Shown here piece after piece: positions 14,457-26,604 of a stretch of 64,000 bases of DNA. Origin of the DNA: Spodoptera frugiperda. Lineage: Eukaryota; Arthropoda; Insecta; Lepidoptera; Noctuidae. The stretch is from the NCBI RefSeq assembly GCF_023101765.2, contig NC_064231.1, forward strand, positions 7,268,501-7,332,500. Reading direction: 5' to 3'. Positions within the stretch are counted from its first letter, which is position 1. Every line of letters begins with the position of its first letter. Below the pieces are notes generated by a model. The model had not been told where the DNA came from, made no database searches, and worked only from the letters and a program-made list of their open reading frames with translations. Both the position numbers and the translations under genes were made by a program.

Positions 14457-15124
14457 AAAAGTTAATTACATTTTTGGGTTCGACATCGACATAACAATAA
14501 CCCCTGCTATTTTTTTTATTTTTATTTTCAATGTACAGACAGCACTTTTCTACGATTTTATTATATGTATAGATTGATAAACCGACCAGATAAGTTAACG
14601 GAAACTTTTAGTCAGATGTCGCCTCAGTATAAAAAAAATAAACGAAAATACCTATTTAATTACTATTACAGGTATCCCATCCACGTTCATTACTAAAGAA
14701 TATGCAGATGTTTCCAACATTTTTTAGGTGACCTGTTAATGTTCGCAGGAAGCTAAAAGCGCTGGATATACGTCGTTTACAATGGGCCAAACTTTGAATT
14801 CAATGTTACCGATGTACGTTTTCTTACAACAAGCATATGGATATAAGCATATTAGTTGCATCCACAGTAGACTTGCTTATTTATCGCCAGTTGCCTGTCC
14901 TTTCACATGTCGTCATCATAATTCTTATAATCAATTACAGGACGTTCATTGCCAATTATAGATCTTCGAGCCCCTCTACCATTGTTCGTTTAAGCAGTGC
15001 AGTGGCAATGATGGGGTCACACGACCTGTCAGGTGGTGTAGTATGCTTTGTTCAACAAATTAGGAAACATGGAATCACCATACATAAATTGTTTATATGG
15101 TTTTATGAACGTTAAGCTATGAGT

Positions 15125-15330
15125 GTTTTTTTTTTGTGGGATAAAACACCCAGTAACTTCTCCCATCTTGGTTGAGGCGAGGGTGACCGGGAGAGTCCAG
15201 AGTCTTATTGACTAAAAAGCAACACGTTTTTACTAAGCTCTTCGACCGGAGCCCCGTTTTAGTCTTCCGCGGCTCTACAAGTGCTGCTTGATTCTTTAGA
15301 AGATTCGATGGCCGACGGCGTGATACAGTC
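15125..15330 (-). mobile_element. Degraded R1-like LINE 3' end
   Basis: Shows the recurring tail phrases of the family seen complete at 62570-63310, here on the minus strand: GATAAAACACCCAGTAACTTCTCCC, GAGTCTTATTGACTAAAAA and CTTCGACCGGAGCCCCG. Heavily diverged and truncated. Boundaries are approximate. Confidence 0.5.
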
Positions 15331-15630
15331 CTGGAATGGTGGTACTATAGAGACTAAATGGTAAGCTTAGATCTTAAGCAAGATATATGATATATGATTT
15401 TATATGATAAAAGAGCATGATATATGACAAAAAGTAAGATATATGATAAAAGAGTGGGTACTTTAAGATGGACAAAATTAGTTGTAATTCAATATTGAAA
15501 CATATGGGTTGAATTTTGCACATATTTATTTATACTTACCTATAGTTCGGTTTAAAAAATATCAGGACTGTGATAAAAAATAATTAATTTATTTTTATTG
15601 CGGACCTAATGCGTAGAGTTACAGGAATTT

Positions 15631-15703
15631 GAAAGAAAAATTCTAAATAATTAAAAAACCAAATTATTTTTTTAATTATTTAGAATTTTTCTTTTCTTTT
15701 TCA
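15631..15703. repeat. AT-rich inverted repeat (hairpin)
   Basis: GAAAAATTCTAAATAATTAAAAA is followed within a few bases by its reverse complement TTTTTAATTATTTAGAATTTTTC. It could form a cruciform or an RNA hairpin. No function is suggested by the surroundings; it may be the remnant of a small MITE. Confidence 0.7.
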
Positions 15704-15899
15704 TGAACAGGTTTTGATTAAAAATATTTTGATATTACGAGTATAATATGATAAAATAATTGAAAGATATTTCATAAAATGTAATTGGCGGTAAAATTTA
15801 TGGAAATACAAGTGTTATCTAAGTGACCGCCTCAATGTTGCGCAGGATTGCCTCGCTAGCGCGCTCACCTCGCCGCCAATCGCTTTGTTTGTCAATACG

Positions 15900-16419
15900 T
15901 CAGAGGCGGGGCTTCGGCCAGTTAGCCTGTTCGCATCATTCTACCGAACACACTACATACACAACTCTATACTAATACACATAAAGTACACACTCCCTTG
16001 TCATCTTCTAAGATGAATCCTAAACATGTAATAGGAAAAGAAGTTCTATACCATTGTTATATGGGTGATTATTGTGTGTTTCATCCAAATTGTAGTGGGT
16101 ATGTTGCGCTGTATACGCGCTAATGAAGTGTAGTGCGGTCGAGTTTGCGGTAGTTGCTCATGCAGTTGGCACGCCAGCACAGATTTGTGATTTGTGACAG
16201 ATATAGGAACTAATTTTCATAATATCAATTAACGATAAACTTGCTTTATTGACTGTTAGCCCTATTAAATTAATTTGTGTAAAAGAAGAACCATGTATTT
16301 TGTTTTAGTTAATGTGTTAAACCGTGGATTGTGAACTGGAGTGAAATAAAGGATTCTTTATTGTTTGAATGTGTTTAATAAACCGCCGAAATTGAGGACA
16401 AAGTAACAGGCGACGAAAG
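15900..16419 (+). other. Candidate non-coding leader exon
   Basis: A relatively GC-rich stretch (about 15825-15930) is followed by sequence ending in a consensus splice donor, GAAAG|GTAAGA, with the last exon base at 16419. No long open frame runs into it. The next annotated + strand coding exon is brachyenteron at 27554, which has a splice acceptor at 27551-27552, so this could be its 5' leader exon. It could equally belong to a non-coding RNA or be a chance donor. The 5' limit is a guess. Confidence 0.2.
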
Positions 16420-17156
16420 GTAAGATTTATATTAGTTTTTTATTTAAAACTAATTTATTTATTTGTCTACAGAGTTCTATGATATTTATAGTCTAGAGAA
16501 ACTATTGTGAATGCTAGATGGCAAAGTCTATTTAATTTTTAAATATATGGGGACTACTTTGTACCTAATTGGTTAACCAAGGAGGCGGACCAACCAATTA
16601 AAGTTTTCAAGTTTTGGAAAATGCTTCATGCTTTATCCTTTACAAAAAAGGTTCCCGGTGATTATTAATTTAAAAATTGTGTATCATTGCCAGCTCTACC
16701 TATGGTTTAACTACTATTAATGGTTTACTAGTGATGGGCGAACCTTTTAAAGATAAACAGAAATGGCAATATCTGTAGATCTAAAAACCTAAAAAAATAG
16801 TCAACAACTTAAAGGGCAAAAGACTTTTAAACATTATTATTCTAAATTCTTCCTGAAGTTAAGTAATCAAATGTTATCAGTCTCCACAACCCTCATAGGA
16901 CTGTCATAAAACCTTTTCAAGACTTGGCCAGTTCAGTTGATAAAAAAGGGTTGCTACAAAGGTTCTATGGTCGCGTGGCGAACCCGACGACTCTGCTTTG
17001 GTTCCGGGTCGGGTAAAGTACTGTCAGAAGTTACTAAACAGGAATCCACAATCAAAATTGTTCCCTTAATATAGTAAGTATATATATTTAAAGTCACATG
17101 TACATGTAGTATTTAAATACATATTTCAATAGCTCACGATAATCCACTACCAGACT

Positions 17157-17157
17157 A

Positions 17158-17188
<31 letters not shown>

Positions 17189-17807
17189 ATATTTTATTCA
17201 AAAATTTCTTTACAGGATGAATTACATATAGTCTTAAATATTAAACTTAAATCCGAGTCTTACATGCCTGAACTAGGATATCCTGTGTTTCAGGCGAGAA
17301 GAGCTAAAATAATTTAAAATTAACAAATAATCAAAAGGATTCTAAAATACAATAAATTAAATGATCTGTAAACGAGGACAAGATATCTTATACTATTATA
17401 ATAATATTACCAAATCTTAACTTCTACATTCTTAATTAACAATATTCTTAAATTAAAAATTGTCTAAAAACACAAAAAATTCCAAAAATGTTAAAAAAAG
17501 CAAAATAGAAACAAAATCACTTTAGCACAAGTAGTAACTTCTCTGTATCATCGTAGGACATTTTTTGAAGAGTTTCCTTAAGAATTCTCTTACAGTTAAC
17601 ATTATTTAAGCAATATATGTTTGCCTTCGCGTTCAATCTATTGTAAAGTAGAGGACCAAGAAACAGGTAAAATTTCGATGTGAAAGCATGTTTGGTGTGA
17701 TTTTGAGGACAGACTTGATCTTTACGTCTTTTGTTAGTGACATCCGTGCTATATATTAGATCTGAGTGCTGCTTTAATGCATTAAAAGCTCTATCTCTAA
17801 CTAACAA
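17157..17807 (-). pseudogene. 5'-truncated LINE: C-terminal end of a Jockey/CR1-like reverse transcriptase
   Basis: On the minus strand, 17517-17807 is open for 96 residues ending KLLLVLK. The pattern FYLFLGPLLYNRLN followed by a Cys/Asn-rich stretch and a basic tail is typical of the extreme C-terminus of Jockey/CR1-type polymerases (the 'F...G..LYN.LP' region). Downstream on the same strand is a 3' UTR-like stretch with the hairpin phrase CCTGAACTA...GTTTCAGG, ending in a (TTTA)n tail seen on the + strand as (AAAT)n at 17157-17190. The piece lacks all catalytic motifs and is dead. The clade assignment is from pattern only. Confidence 0.55.
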
Positions 17808-18654
17808 GTTATTCTTCCACTACTTGAATCTCTCTCTTTTGATAGTGCTTTTGGAAATAAAATATAAATTAATGAAGGAAAGAAACAAAGAAAAATATTT
17901 TATTCGGCACCGGGCATTATGCACCAAAAATACATACAAACAAAAGTAATAATTGTTACAGTATAAAGAATAAAAATTAATACTAAAAGTAAAATAATTT
18001 AATCATAAATAGCTAATGACAATTTTATAAATACAGCATTTATATTAAAAGAAAATCCTATTATTAGTCCAGAGATGACGTGATTCACAATATGAAAGAT
18101 AGCGGAAAATTTTAAATCTTTAAGATTACCTACTAATCTCAAGTTAATAACTATTTCACTGTGAGTCAGAGTGCAAATATTAATCTTACTTAGACCATTA
18201 ACACTTCTCTAATATGGATGGAAAGAGAGATACCTACATACATGAAATTGGTAGAAATATCTAAGATTGTGAAATGAATATCTGTCATAGAGAGAACGAT
18301 CTTACCTCTAGACGTGATACTTAACAACGTGACATCAAAGAAAACTCAATTATTAAGTACAAATTAAACCAATACAGCACTTATTTCGTTCGCAAATAGC
18401 ACTGAAATTGGAAGCTAATTACAGGTTCCAAAGAGATTAGTCTGCAGATCACTACAATTCCTTTTTCGTAGCCTTTTTCCTATTTGGTTGAAGACGACAC
18501 TAAGTCTGAAACTTCAACAGATTTTGCTGAATAGAATTATTTTGCAAACTAATACCACGCTGAGATAATCAACCCGTTGATAACCGAAATGACGCACAGG
18601 TTTCTTTGGTCGCCGATGCCGAACAGGTGGGCAAATTCTGACCCTAAAGACAGG

Positions 18655-18765
18655 CAAGTAATGGACTTGTAACTCCTCTATTATTGCGGTTGTCCATAGG
18701 CTGCTGAAGCAACTGAAGCTTGCTCGTTGGCGCTCTCTCCTATTTCATAAAACTAGAAAAGTTTA
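18655..18765 (+). repeat. Diverged interspersed repeat
   Basis: Contains TAATGGACTTGTAACTCC...GTTGTCCATAGGCTGCTGAAGC, a decayed form of the 'ACTCCTCTGGTGTTGCGGGTGTCCATGGGCGGC' repeat seen more clearly at 23730-23822. Probably the 3' end of a non-LTR element. Boundaries are approximate. Confidence 0.4.
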
Positions 18766-19059
18766 TATGCATATTATATTTTGCTCGAAGCGAGTGTTGA
18801 ACTTCCAGTCACTACTAACAAAGTTGATTCAATATGAGAAGAAGTGATATTTTCTGAAAAACAAGTTCATTCAAATGAGCCACGTCGTCGCCACTCGTAC
18901 TGTATAGAGTTGTCTGACAGCTATTGCAGACTCACCGTCACCGGCCATGTTGTTTTGTCTCACACCTATACGAATTATTTTTTTCGACTTAGTTATTTTT
19001 TAGGACATTTTTGTATTTGCTTCTGTTAGAAACAGTCTGCTTCAATCACTGATTCACTT

Positions 19060-19280
19060 CTCCACCCTAAGGTAAGGCGAGAAGGACTATTAGATGTCAT
19101 CCCTTTCTTTCTCTTGCTTCATGCCTAAACTCCGGCAACCCACATGGTCGTCCACAGACGTTCCCGGTGGTGCTCCATCTGTGGTGGTCTGATAGCTCTT
19201 TAGAGCGCGCGCAGAATGTGACACGCAGTATGTTCAGATCTGCTTCCTTTCCTTGATGTTCCCATCACAATTCTAGTGTC
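19060..19280 (-). mobile_element. Degraded R1-like LINE 3' end
   Basis: On the minus strand this carries remnants of the same tail as 62570-63310, including GGTGGTCTGATAGCTCTTTAGAGCGCGCGCAGAATG and a decayed 'CTCCGG' block. No coding part remains. Boundaries are approximate. Confidence 0.5.
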
Positions 19281-20152
19281 CGCTCGGGTTTATTTTATTC
19301 AGTAAAAGTTAAATAGTCCCTTTCGTCTTAAAAAAACACCATTGAGACTTTTCATCAGGGTTTATTCTAATTCAAAGTTTAATTGTTTTAAAATTGGTCG
19401 TGAAAGTTAGACATATAGTTTCGCATCAACATTTGTAGTAGGGATGGAGTACTGAAGAATATTTTTGGACCAATTAAACATAGAATCTATTAGGCAATTC
19501 ATTATTTATATGTACTAAATAGTTTAGATATATCCCGGTTGAAAGTATATATAATATAAAACATAGACAATGAAACATCACGTTACCTAGTGTGTAAAGA
19601 AGAACATAGAAACAGTTGGAATTTTAATACATTCCGGTAATAAAGATTTACGTACCTATACTGTAACAATGTATTCGTTGACACGTGCAATGAGATGCCT
19701 GCTTAAATGGAAGATTAAGTAACACCATTATGCGCTTTTAACAGTATCTAATGGTCCGTTAATCTGCAGATGAGGTACCTAGTCCCAGGTTAAAGATCAA
19801 GATTTACTTCTGTAATGAGTTAAGATTTAGTTAAACTACAAAAAGGGCTACTTGTAATAAAGCAACGTCTCCAATAAATGACTATTTTAGTTTTTAATTT
19901 ATTCTTATTATGATATTTACGTGTTTACAATACCAGATGCCAGCTTTCAAGAGCCTATAAAAGGTCCACATTAGCGAAGTGATATGGAGGGTGTTGACTT
20001 GTACAATAAAGTTCTGTAAGTAAGACGCGTCAATTTATATTGCCTGTGCAATTTCTTCCTCTCCTATTTTATGATGGAGGTGCGCAACTTAATTATATAG
20101 CTGGTATCGCGCCGGTGCAGTGTCCGTCTCCAGTTTTGGTTTTAGTTGCGGC

Positions 20153-20160
20153 TATAAAAG
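20153..20160 (+). promoter_or_regulatory. TATA box of an unassigned promoter
   Basis: TATAAAAG in a moderately GC-rich context, followed at the expected distance by the start of a markedly GC- and CpG-rich stretch (about 20200-20340) that is exceptional in this AT-rich window. It looks like a core promoter on the + strand. The first coding exon downstream is brachyenteron at 27554, so it may drive that gene through a spliced leader. This is inference; no start site can be proven. Confidence 0.35.
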
Positions 20161-23100
20161 GTGCACTATGCGGCGTTAGGTAGCACCTGATGTCGGGATT
20201 TATAGGGTGAAGACGCGTGCGGTATTGTGGCGGCCGGGCGCGGGCACAAAGGCCGCGCGGTGGACAGCGGCGGCGGCGCAGGTTCCGTCATCGGCCGCGA
20301 GGCCTATCGGCGCGTCCGGCTCGCCACAAAGCCCTACAATAAACTTTTACAACACGCATAAAACCCTGACTTTTTAACCCGAGTTATTTGAATTAATATC
20401 AATTCGGAGTTCCTCAATGGGCTTTACTCGTCAAACTTTAAAGTTTTATGACAACCACAGAATTGAGGAATAAAATTTAATTGAAATGTTGCCCGAAAAA
20501 AGTTTGATTGCGGTTATCAGCTTCCGAATTTGAATATTTACACTGAATAGTAATAAAAAACAAAAAGCAACAAAGTAATTGTCTATGAACCATGGAGTAG
20601 CATGGCACTGGATCTTCAAAGCACGCGTACAATGGATATACTCAGTATATGTGTAATTTATATCTATATAGGAGTAGGTAGGTACCTGAATGTCATTTGA
20701 ATGTTTAGTGTTAAATTTGCTTATACGTGGGTTGCGCTCCATAAATATACGGTTTTGAATAGAACTCGTTCCGCTCGTGAACAAATAAAATTTAATGAAA
20801 TGACAAATATTTATAAAGGAAATAAATCAAAGGTTGTAAAACTAGCTTTCATTGCCAAATTAAACTATGTGTTCAATATTAAATAACTATAAAGATCAAA
20901 TAGAAATAGCCTCTTCTGATTTACACCACTTTTTTAAGCAACCGTTTAGTTGACTATCTATTAATTAAATATTTAGAACAATAAATAATTTACTAAGCTT
21001 CAAATACATTCCTTTATAAAGTCATTCTTAGAATGCGATATTATGCGATGCATAACTTTAATGTTATGTGGTGTGGAATATCCAAAATAATAACAATAAG
21101 GAAAACATAAAGTGTAAATGTTATTACATGAGACTGTGTACGCACATGATCATATAAGGATGGCTACTATATGTACGTATGTGTACATATGTGTCTGCGC
21201 ACTATAGGCAGAGTACATACAAACTAATCGAATATTGTGTCAACAGTTAGTCAACAGTAGAAAAATATATTTTATTTGTAAGGTCGAATCTTATTGATCA
21301 TGTGTTGCGGTTATTTGATTTTAGTCTATTGTTTGATTAACATATCAAGGCTGCTGTAGTAGGTTTACACGTAAAGTGATAATGAAAATTCAAGTTTGAA
21401 ACATGGATGACGCAAGACCATTAAAATACTTACTTGAGTTTTCGGCATCGTTCCATTTGCATAGCCTTCTCGGCCTTCATTACACAGCCATTCTGCAAAC
21501 TTTGAAATTGGAAAAGAAAACATGAGATGTATTGTTTCAATGGTTTCAATATCGGTTTGGTCGGTCTTGCATTTGATAATTAGCACCTCTCGGCGGAGTT
21601 CGGGCGAGGTGCGCGGCTCGTCGGGACAATTGCGGCTCGACATCGCCCGCACACATAATACGTACATTTATCGAAGCGAATGCCATAAACGTCCAATCAC
21701 TGGACCCTGGTTCTTTTCGAAACAGCCTTCAGAGCCACTCGTTGTTATCTTTGATATTTTATAGGATCTGTAAAACGTCGGCGCTGCGACGCGATTAAGC
21801 GACATTCCAGGCAGGCAGCGCGCTCGGTGCGGAGCGGAGCGGTGCGACACGTCGTCAGCTGCGCTCCGTGAGGGATGAAGCGAGGCGCGTAGATAAAACG
21901 TTATTACACGTAATTAAAAGGCGATAACTATTGACATTGTGCGGCACGCTCGCAGCTCGACGGCCGCAGTTTGTTGCGGCTGTACGACGCTGCGACTGAA
22001 ACCGGGGCCGACATTCGCATCGCGCATCATATTATTTAACCTCGCCATTAAAAAGAAAATGTTCGCAGTACATCTATACGACTAAGTTTAATATTTATAA
22101 CTCATGCAGTCGTAAAACGATGAATAATGACGCTGCAGTCGAGTGGGCTAACGCTGTAATTACTTCGCTTTTATACATACCCGTTGGTTGCTTTCTTGTT
22201 GTTTAATGCTTAAATGTTGTAGGAATACGATCCGGACCTTCGGATCTATTCTCTGATGTGGACGTAAAAACAAATTATGAGTTCTTTCTCCTTCGCGGAG
22301 CCTTTATGATAAATATATTATTTTCAATAAAGTTTCGAGTAGATTTTATCTCCAGTCACAAGAAAAGGTCTTTCAATATTTGCAAACTATTTTGTAGCCC
22401 ATGCTTAGTGTTCGTTGCTGCACCAGACCATTAACTAAGTGTACATTCTATTTTATCTAGCATCTGCAGCTAAATTGCATTTCAGAATTGAACAACTAAT
22501 AAAAGATAGTAAAATATATTCCATTTACAATTCCTCCGTCGAACTTGTTACCGCCAGCTGATTGATCAGGAAGCTCCAGTGGGTTTACTACAACATACCT
22601 GATTCTAAATAATTTTTGCCTAACGTTAAATGTACCATGTTTCTTTAAAGATTCAACTACATATAACATAGTTCTATCTGATTGAGCGAACTTTACATAT
22701 CTGTTTCGTTGATTATATATAAAGTAAATTAAAATTCATTTAAATATCTACTGATCTGGAAAATTTCATGTTTTTATTAGAATAAAATAATACAATGATA
22801 AGTAAAATACAACAATATACTCCATAATTTTCGTCTATTGTTAACACTTACGTCATAACTATTATTTCAGTAGGTACTAAAATCTTGATACTTGAAAAGG
22901 TTACAACAGAATACTTAAAACTATTAAAATAACATAACGAGTCTGATGTTCAAATGTATAATTATATAACAAAACGTTCCGACAGAATTGGAAAAGACAG
23001 TGTGCTTGTACTTACATATAAGCATATTATATATTTTAAAGGGAAGTTTCAATAGTAATATTTGACAATATGTGTTAGTTTATCAACTACAACAACATAA

Positions 23101-23724
23101 AACACTTCTGGGAAATGTCGTCTTAATCGCGCGTTGATGTCTTTTGTTCTACGGCTACGGGCTACGAGGGATAAACTTTCTGTTTAAGCCGTAATATCCC
23201 ATCTTATGGACTTTTCTTAACGGAATTGGAATTTGTCTTCGAAAAAAAACTCATTTTTTAATTATAATTTAGAAAGAAATTAATTAATTCTGAAAGAGTT
23301 ATTATTAAACAGAAAAAATATTCATATTGTCTAATCTAATAGCTTATTAACTCGGTACACTCATTGTTAAAATATTTTAAGGAACTCTTCGCGGTTTGTG
23401 GTGAGTTTTTGTAGTTCAATAATATATTTAATTACATTGTGTGAGAGTTGTAATTTTAATGGCAATATGTGGTGTAGTTCTGGAGTACTTAATATGAGTC
23501 ATATTTGTAGGGATATTGTATTTTTTTTTCAGACATATATGGTAGATGTAGATAGTGTGTGAGGCGTTTTAATCGTTATGACCTCTTTTCAAGACTGTGC
23601 CATGAATTTGAAATTTTTAAAAATATCCTATTTCCATGAAACATATTGCATGAGAAAGAGAAACAAAATGTTAAATTGATATTATTAGTAAAGATCTTTC
23701 AAACCTTCAAGAATAGAGCTTTTT

Positions 23725-23822
23725 AAAAGGCCGGTAATGCACATGGACACAACACTCCTCTGGTGTTGCGGGTGTCCATGGGCGGCGCTGATCAGGTGAC
23801 CCCCCTATTCCATAAAAAAAGA
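23725..23822 (+). repeat. Interspersed repeat, LINE/SINE 3' end type
   Basis: GGCCGGTAATGCACATGGACACAACACTCC is followed by GGTGTCCATGGGCGGCGCTGATCAGGTGACC and an A-rich end. This is a frequent lepidopteran dispersed tail. Similar pieces are at 18655-18765 (+), 36840-36960 (-) and 59470-59580 (-). Confidence 0.55.
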
Positions 23823-24358
23823 TATGTACAATTAACTTCACTAAAAACAGTCCACATATTGCATTCATGATCCATGAATTTATTTGTCAGAATTATTCAG
23901 AGATATTCAAGAGCAAGAACATTCAACTATGAAGCGGGATCACGGGGCGCTGGGCGCTGAGCACTGGGCGCGTTTTACGGCTGACGAACGTTAACTTTGA
24001 TGTTTGTTTTAATAGGTACCAATGAATATTTAGAAATATGTACTACAGGATACAAAGTGCATAAAAGTGGCTGTCTGCATGAGCCGTTCAAAATTGAGTG
24101 TTTGAGGCTTCATGTCAAGACTACATATAGTAAAGATGTTCTAAACTCTTGTCGTTTTGTCCGAAATATCAAGTGTATGAGCGGTAGTTGCGTAACGTAC
24201 GGGCGTCAGGCGTAAATCGAATTCTATGTTATTTGTTATTGTACCATAAAAAAAGAAAAATAAATAAGAGTTATTGAGGATGGCGTGCCATCATCATCGT
24301 CATCATCATGATTAATAGTCACACGACACACAACAAAATCTTAGTGCGGGGCAGCGAC

Positions 24359-24500
24359 TAACGGCCAATTCCAGTAACCTATCTATCGGTAGATTTGCTT
24401 ACTAGAGATAGTTTTTGACATAAGCTCCATACAAAATGTGTCAAATTTCTACCTCTGTTAGGCTAATCTACCGATAGGTAAGTTATTGGAATTGGCCGTA
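24359..24500. mobile_element. MITE with about 33-bp terminal inverted repeats
   Basis: The left end ACGGCCAATTCCAGTAACCTATC... is matched by the right end ...TTATTGGAATTGGCCGT as its reverse complement, with a few mismatches over about 33 bases. The inner half (CTATCGGTAGATT against AATCTACCGATAG) is perfect. Total about 141 bp with no coding capacity. The TA at the left end suggests a Tc1/mariner-type target, but a clear duplication on the right is not visible. Confidence 0.75.
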
Positions 24501-25731
24501 AAACAATTGTGACGTCATAAACGATAGTTAAAAATATTCCAAAGATAGACTTTCAAATAAAATGAGATTACAAGCGCAGACGTGTAAAACTCTACTCGCT
24601 AAGAAGTTGAATTTGTCAAAAATACCGAGTCAGAAGGATTGGGACGTTGAACCGACGTAGCCGGTGATAATGGGTACAATAAACATTGGCGAGGAGATCG
24701 TGCTCGAGACAAACTCACTATAAAATATCCGGCTTATTTGCTACCGCCGAAGTACTGGGTTTTGTGGTACTTACAACTTCTAGACTACTACTGAGTATCG
24801 ACATTTTTACGAACTGATCATGTCTTCACATACCTATTCCTCTTTACTATATAAGTTTTCTTTATGACGTCATCATCTGTTTTTGTTCGTATGAATTTAA
24901 TAATCGAATGTATTGCGCGAGACTTTCAGGGAAGTATTATTTTTATAATTTACATTACCATTGTTGTAGACGTCACAGATTCTAAATTCTATTATACCTT
25001 TCTATTATTTATTTATTAAAAGGTACATGTTAAAGAACTTATGAACGAGTGCACAGTCCGACAAAACTATATATCTAGTTTGTCTGTCGGATTCTTCTTC
25101 TTTTTTGAGACTAAAAGGATTTATTTCTTCTTTGTTTGGAGGAATGGTCAAGATGCACGTTCTTTACTTTCGATCTTTACCTAATAAAATCAGGATTAGT
25201 TCTAATATGATCCCTTGAGGTATGTATGTATACTGTACATAATTAAATGCACATTGCTAATATTTTACAATTGCTTCAGTTATTTTTTGTGATCATACAA
25301 ATATTACATATTTTCTTTTGCAATAAAAAATATATCCTATTTCAGAAAATCAAAATCATCTTTATTGCGAAACGATAAATTTTTGTGAGCATTAGGTGCA
25401 GTACAATCGAATTTATTACATTCAAGGACCTACTACCACCGATGTCGTAACGAAATGTCTGTTAAGATATTAAACAAACACATTTCTTCACAATATGTTT
25501 TGTGTGTTAGCAGAAATTCTTTGGATTTTAGATTGACACGCTGTTATAAATATACAAATGTAACACTTATGTATGTAATTTTTAATGTCAAAAGCGATCA
25601 ATTGTCTCGCAATGGATTCGAGAAATATATAATACGCCTACAAGTGATACCTCTATTCTTTTCTCGGCTCGGGTTGGTAGGTAAAACGTAATAAGTTACC
25701 GTAGTTTTTAATAATTAAGAGTCTGTACACC

Positions 25732-25835
25732 CTTAGTACGCTCGCCGGCTCAAATAAACCAATCAATCGGAGCACCGAACGCGCTCTCGTTTTGATTACT
25801 TTAAACGTAAAGCAAACTCATACTAAGGGTACAGA
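25732..25835. mobile_element. Small MITE with 15-bp terminal inverted repeats
   Basis: TCTGTACACCCTTAGTA at the left and TACTAAGGGTACAGA at the right are reverse complements apart from a two-base insertion. About 104 bp in all, with a GC-richer centre. No coding capacity; target duplication not evident. Confidence 0.6.
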
Positions 25836-26455
25836 TATTATCTTCCTTCACTCTTCATCCAGGGCGGGAGGACTTATTTTATGATTTTCCTACACAAAAT
25901 CCCTCTATAATAATTAATGTGTTAGAAATGATGTCTTGATGATGACGAAATAGTATGTACATTTTCTTAGAAAATCTGTTAAAGCTTGTTTTAGTTCGCT
26001 CTGTGAATCAAACCTCATCATAATTATAAAGAACGTATATCCAGATTTGAAATTGAATGAATTCACATTTTAATTCAAATTTTTTCTTTGACACATCCGT
26101 CTACAATCCGGAACTTAGATTGTTAGGTGTAGTATATAAACGCTTACATAAAAGTTTGTTGCCAATTCGTTTGCTCACAGACAACACTGATGGCGTAATG
26201 AAGTAGCGCGTAATGCTTACGTCGTAATTGAATTGATATGTTTTTACAATTAATGTCACCTTACGACATTAGGAGGTGGGTAAGTTTCTAAATGAACGAA
26301 ACGTAATTTTAGTTTAATATAGAGTTAATTTATTTATTTATTAAAGCTAACCGACTAAAAACATACAGATAATCTTAAAAATATGTTTGTTAGATTTTTT
26401 ACTATAAGTTCTACTTATCGATATTTTTTAAATTTAATACTTTACTAAAATTTTT

Positions 26456-26604
26456 TGTTCGCTGTTCGTTGGTCGCGCTGAAACTCGATTACGGGTGGAC
26501 CGAATTCGCAAATTTTAGTCATGAATTATTTTTAGAAGTTCAGGGAAGGTTTAAAAGGTGAAAAAACATTTTTGGGTCAGTACAAAGTTTGCCGGATCAG
26601 CTAG
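26456..26604 (+). mobile_element. Helitron-like 3' end
   Basis: The sequence runs from GTTCGCTGTTCGTTGGTCGCGCTG through CGATTACGGGTGGACC to GCCGGATCAGCTAG followed by T at 26605. The CTAG(T) end and repeat-like composition match small lepidopteran Helitrons. I cannot fix the 5' end; the coordinate given is where the similarity to such repeats becomes recognisable. Confidence 0.4.

Larger units (their letters stand above)
11640..14573 (-). mobile_element. Tandemly duplicated non-autonomous Helitron
   Basis: Read on the minus strand, the element starts at 14573 with TCTATACATATAATAAAA and ends at 11640 with AAAAGCTAG followed by a host T: 5'-TC and CTAG-3' with an A/T insertion site, as in Helitrons. 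A GCGA/TCGC hairpin lies just before CTAG, as expected for the 3' end. Two almost identical units sit head to tail, 11641-13087 (1447 bp) and 13088-14531 (1444 bp). By eye they differ only by a couple of short indels and about one substitution. The unit at 11641-13087 lacks the roughly 42-base 5' terminus, which is present only at 14532-14573. Neither unit carries a Rep-helicase frame, so both are non-autonomous. Each holds a (CAGACAAA)n array and an internal 150-bp direct repeat. Confidence 0.8.

Noticed and set aside
20446..20784. 112-residue minus-strand open frame
   Set aside because: No recognisable domain, AT-driven composition and no splice context. Likely chance.
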